Under the pieces are notes generated by a model. The model worked only from the letters and a program-made list of their open reading frames with translations, was not told the DNA's origin and searched no databases. This document shows positions 61,964 through 64,000 of a stretch of DNA of 64,000 nucleotides, one piece after another (within the stretch, counting starts at the first letter, position 1; each line of letters starts with the position of its first letter). The translations under genes were made by a program, and so were the position numbers. The stretch is from an uncultured Erythrobacter sp. (GTDB lineage: Bacteria > Pseudomonadota > Alphaproteobacteria > Sphingomonadales > Sphingomonadaceae): NCBI GenBank assembly GCA_913055155.1, contig CAJXJR010000006.1:1-64000 (forward strand), given 5' to 3'.

Positions 61964-63280
61964 ATGGCTGACCTGTTTGCCGACGATCCCGTGCAGAGCG
62001 CCCCCGAAGCCGTGAGTGAAGACGCGCCATTGGCCGATAGGCTGCGGCCGCGCAGCCTTGGCGAAGTGATCGGGCAGGAACACCTTACCGGCCCCGAAGG
62101 CGCAATCGGGCGCATGGTGGCGGCGGGCAGGCTTTCCAGCATGGTGCTGTGGGGGCCGCCCGGCACCGGCAAGACCTCCATCGCGCGCCTGCTCGCCGAT
62201 GCCGTTGGCATGCGTTACGAAGCCGTCAGCGCGGTCTTTTCCGGCGTGGCGGACCTGAAGAAGGCCTTTGCCGCTGCCGAACAGGCGCAGAAGGCTGGGC
62301 AGCGCACGCTGTTGTTCGTGGACGAGATCCACCGTTTCAACCGCGCGCAGCAGGACGGTTTCCTGCCCTTCGTAGAGCGCGGCCTGGTCACGCTGGTGGG
62401 CGCCACGACCGAGAATCCCAGCTTCGAACTCAACGCCGCCCTCCTCAGCCGCGCGCAGGTACTGGTGCTGCATCGGCTGGGTCCGGACGCGCTGGAAAAA
62501 CTGCTCGAACGGGCCGAGGCACTGGAAGGCCCCCTGCCCCTGACCGAGGAAGCGCGCGCCGCGCTGGTCGCCACGGCCGATGGCGACGGGCGATTCCTGC
62601 TCAACCAGGCGGAAACACTGTACGCGGCCAATATCGCCGAGCCGCTCGATCCCTCCGGATTGGGCCAGTTCCTGCAGCGCCGCGTGGCCGTCTACGACAA
62701 GGATCGCGAAGGGCACTACAACCTCATTTCCGCGCTGCACAAGGCGGTGCGCGGGTCCGATCCGCAGGCCGCGCTGTATTACATGGCGCGCATGCTGGTG
62801 GCAGGCGAGGAACCGCTGTTCGTCGCCCGGCGGCTGGTGCGCATGGCGGTGGAGGATATCGGCCTCGCCGATCCGCAGGCGCTGCAACAGTGCATGGCAG
62901 CGAAGGAGGCTTACCAGTTCCTGGGGTCGCCCGAAGGCGAACTGGCGCTGGTGCAGGCATGCCTCTACCTCGCCACCGCCCCCAAGTCGAACGCCGCCTA
63001 CAAGGCGCAGAAGGCCGCCTTTGCCAGCGCGAAGGAGACCGGCAGCCTGATGCCGCCGATGAACATCGTGAATGCACCCACCGGCATGATGAAGCAGCTT
63101 GGCTACGGCGCAGGCTACACTTACGACCATGACGCCGAGGAAGGCTTTTCGGGCGACGACTACTGGCCCGAGGAAATGACGCCGCAGACCTATTACGAAC
63201 CCGTCGAACGCGGGTTCGAACGCGAGATCAGGAAGCGGCTGGACTATTGGGACAAGCTGCGCGGGGAGCGGCGTGGTTAG
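61964..63280 (+). CDS. rarA: Replication-associated recombination protein A
   Basis: This 438-aa AAA+ clamp-loader-like ATPase acts at stalled forks. It has PLADRLRPRSLGEVIGQEHL, Walker A WGPPGTGKTSIARLLA, Walker B LLFVDEIHRFNRAQQDGFLP, sensor 1 LVGATTENPSFELNAALLSR, and the tetramerisation domain with DKDREGHYNLISALHKAVRG and DPQAALYYMARMLVAGEEP. ATG 61964 is chosen since the earlier frame is non-conserved. The next gene overlaps its end by eight bases. Confidence 0.95.
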   Translation: MADLFADDPVQSAPEAVSEDAPLADRLRPRSLGEVIGQEHLTGPEGAIGRMVAAGRLSSMVLWGPPGTGKTSIARLLADAVGMRYEAVSAVFSGVADLKKAFAAAEQAQKAGQRTLLFVDEIHRFNRAQQDGFLPFVERGLVTLVGATTENPSFELNAALLSRAQVLVLHRLGPDALEKLLERAEALEGPLPLTEEARAALVATADGDGRFLLNQAETLYAANIAEPLDPSGLGQFLQRRVAVYDKDREGHYNLISALHKAVRGSDPQAALYYMARMLVAGEEPLFVARRLVRMAVEDIGLADPQALQQCMAAKEAYQFLGSPEGELALVQACLYLATAPKSNAAYKAQKAAFASAKETGSLMPPMNIVNAPTGMMKQLGYGAGYTYDHDAEEGFSGDDYWPEEMTPQTYYEPVERGFEREIRKRLDYWDKLRGERRG

Positions 63281-64000
63281 GCGTTTCTCGCATTACATCA
63301 GCATCGACTGGTCGGGCGCGAAGGGATCGCACCACAGGTCCATCGCCATGGCCGTGGCCGATGCCGCGGGCGGCCCGCCGGTGCTGGTGCAGCGCGACAA
63401 GGGCTGGAGCCGAGAAGAAGTCCTTGCCGTCCTGCGCGACGAACTGCCACCGGAGAGCTTCGTTGGCGTGGACCTTGGCATTTCGCTGCCGTTCCGCGAT
63501 TGCGGCGCCTTTTTCCCCGGCTTTGCCGATAGCCCCGCCGATGCGCGCGAGCTGTGGGCAATGGTAGACCGGGTGTGCCTGGCGGACGAACACCTTGCCG
63601 CCAGCAGCTTTGTCGAGCATCCCGAGCTGGGCGAGTACTTCCTCCACGGCCAGCGCCGGGGCGAACACTTCGGCTGCGACGGCGCGACACACAAGAACGG
63701 TCGGCTGCGCGTGGCCGAACATGCGCAAGCCGAAATCGGCCTGCGCCCGACCAGCAATTTCAAACTGGTCGGCGCCTCGCAGGTCGGCAAGTCCAGCCTG
63801 ACCGGCATGCGCGTGCTGCACGCGCTGCGCGGCCACCTTTCCGTCTGGCCGATAGACCCACTGCCACAAACGGGTCCGGTGATCGCGGAGATCTACACCT
63901 CCATCGCCGCGCTGGCCGCAGGTCGCACAGCCAGCACGGCGAAGATCAAGACGCGCGAGGAACTGGACGATGCCCTGGTCGCTCTTGGCAGCCCGCCGCT
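63273..64000 (+). CDS. Unknown protein, possibly an RNase H-like/DUF429-type fold (runs off the window)
   Basis: The visible 242 codons start at a GTG after GGGGAG and overlap rarA by eight bases, so coupling is likely. The N-terminus FSHYISIDWSGAKGS and then SFVGVDLGISLPF show two hxhDxS/G-type strands that resemble RNase H/actin-like folds such as DUF429. Later segments include FKLVGASQVGKSSLTGMRVL and WPIDPLPQTGPVIAEIYTS, reminiscent of DUF429 predicted nucleases (VxExYP-like). The call is tentative and the C-terminus is missing. Confidence 0.55.
   Translation, partial: MVRRFSHYISIDWSGAKGSHHRSIAMAVADAAGGPPVLVQRDKGWSREEVLAVLRDELPPESFVGVDLGISLPFRDCGAFFPGFADSPADARELWAMVDRVCLADEHLAASSFVEHPELGEYFLHGQRRGEHFGCDGATHKNGRLRVAEHAQAEIGLRPTSNFKLVGASQVGKSSLTGMRVLHALRGHLSVWPIDPLPQTGPVIAEIYTSIAALAAGRTASTAKIKTREELDDALVALGSPP

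Overview
The window is a GC-rich alphaproteobacterial chromosome segment. Gene content points to Sphingomonadales, probably an Erythrobacteraceae-like marine or soil bacterium. The support is the GcrA cell-cycle regulator, a CrtZ-type carotenoid hydroxylase, a TonB-dependent receptor, DUF1476 (the alphaproteobacterial F1-ATPase zeta inhibitor family), two RDD proteins, HspQ, and a sigma54/PspF-controlled psp locus. Both ends cut genes: an enoyl-CoA hydratase start on the left and an unknown gene on the right. I see no prophage, insertion sequence or CRISPR array.

Layout. 1-5.4 kb: mmsA, a 5'-truncated RTX-repeat gene joined head-on to the last codons of a HlyD-type adaptor gene, and a large secreted protein of unknown function. 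5.5-12.5 kb: tRNA-Ser(CGA), hspQ, an ABC-2 permease, gcrA, an MgtC/DUF4010 membrane protein with a structured leader, a PmtA-like methyltransferase, and an MFS transporter coupled to a short-chain dehydrogenase. 12.6-15.3 kb: a DUF1993 protein, a methyltransferase and a spermidine-synthase-like protein. 15.3-30.0 kb: the translation/RNA cluster on the minus strand (rimP-nusA-ylxR-infB-thioesterase-rbfA ... truB-rpsO-pnp), interrupted between rbfA and truB by a block holding tdk, a flavodoxin-like reductase, an AbgT transporter, an M50 protease and a sulfotransferase-like gene.

30.8-35.4 kb is the most interesting part. pspF lies divergent from a sigma54 promoter that reads into a 50-aa membrane peptide, pspA, pspB and pspC. 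These are followed by six more small single-span membrane genes, most of them translationally coupled. All six carry the same C-terminal helix motif as PspB, roughly (D/E)R(V/M/I)xxLERIVTD. A second minus-strand locus at 46.7-47.4 kb has the same control signature: a TTGGY-N7-RCCAA inverted repeat upstream of a -24/-12 element. It encodes two 40-42 aa membrane peptides and a stand-alone PspC-domain protein. Together they look like an expanded, two-locus envelope-stress regulon under PspF.

35.4-45.8 kb: sufE, a DUF454 protein, DUF3422, crtZ, a thioesterase, leuC, a DNA-deoxyinosine-glycosylase-like gene, a 53-aa membrane protein, leuD, DUF1476, bolA, grxD, a secreted unknown, an SRAP peptidase, a structured intergenic region, a succinate-semialdehyde dehydrogenase and tRNA-Arg(TCT). 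46-64 kb: the queuosine-precursor transporter, recF, an arylesterase with the ybbA/ybbP-type ABC pair, DUF805, two tandem RDD genes, a TonB-dependent receptor, typA, a glycosyltransferase, a PadR regulator with a glycine/phenylalanine repeat region, and rarA.

All calls were made by reading the sequence and translated frames; no database search was run. Family names rest on recognised motifs, and operator, promoter and RNA-structure calls are predictions.
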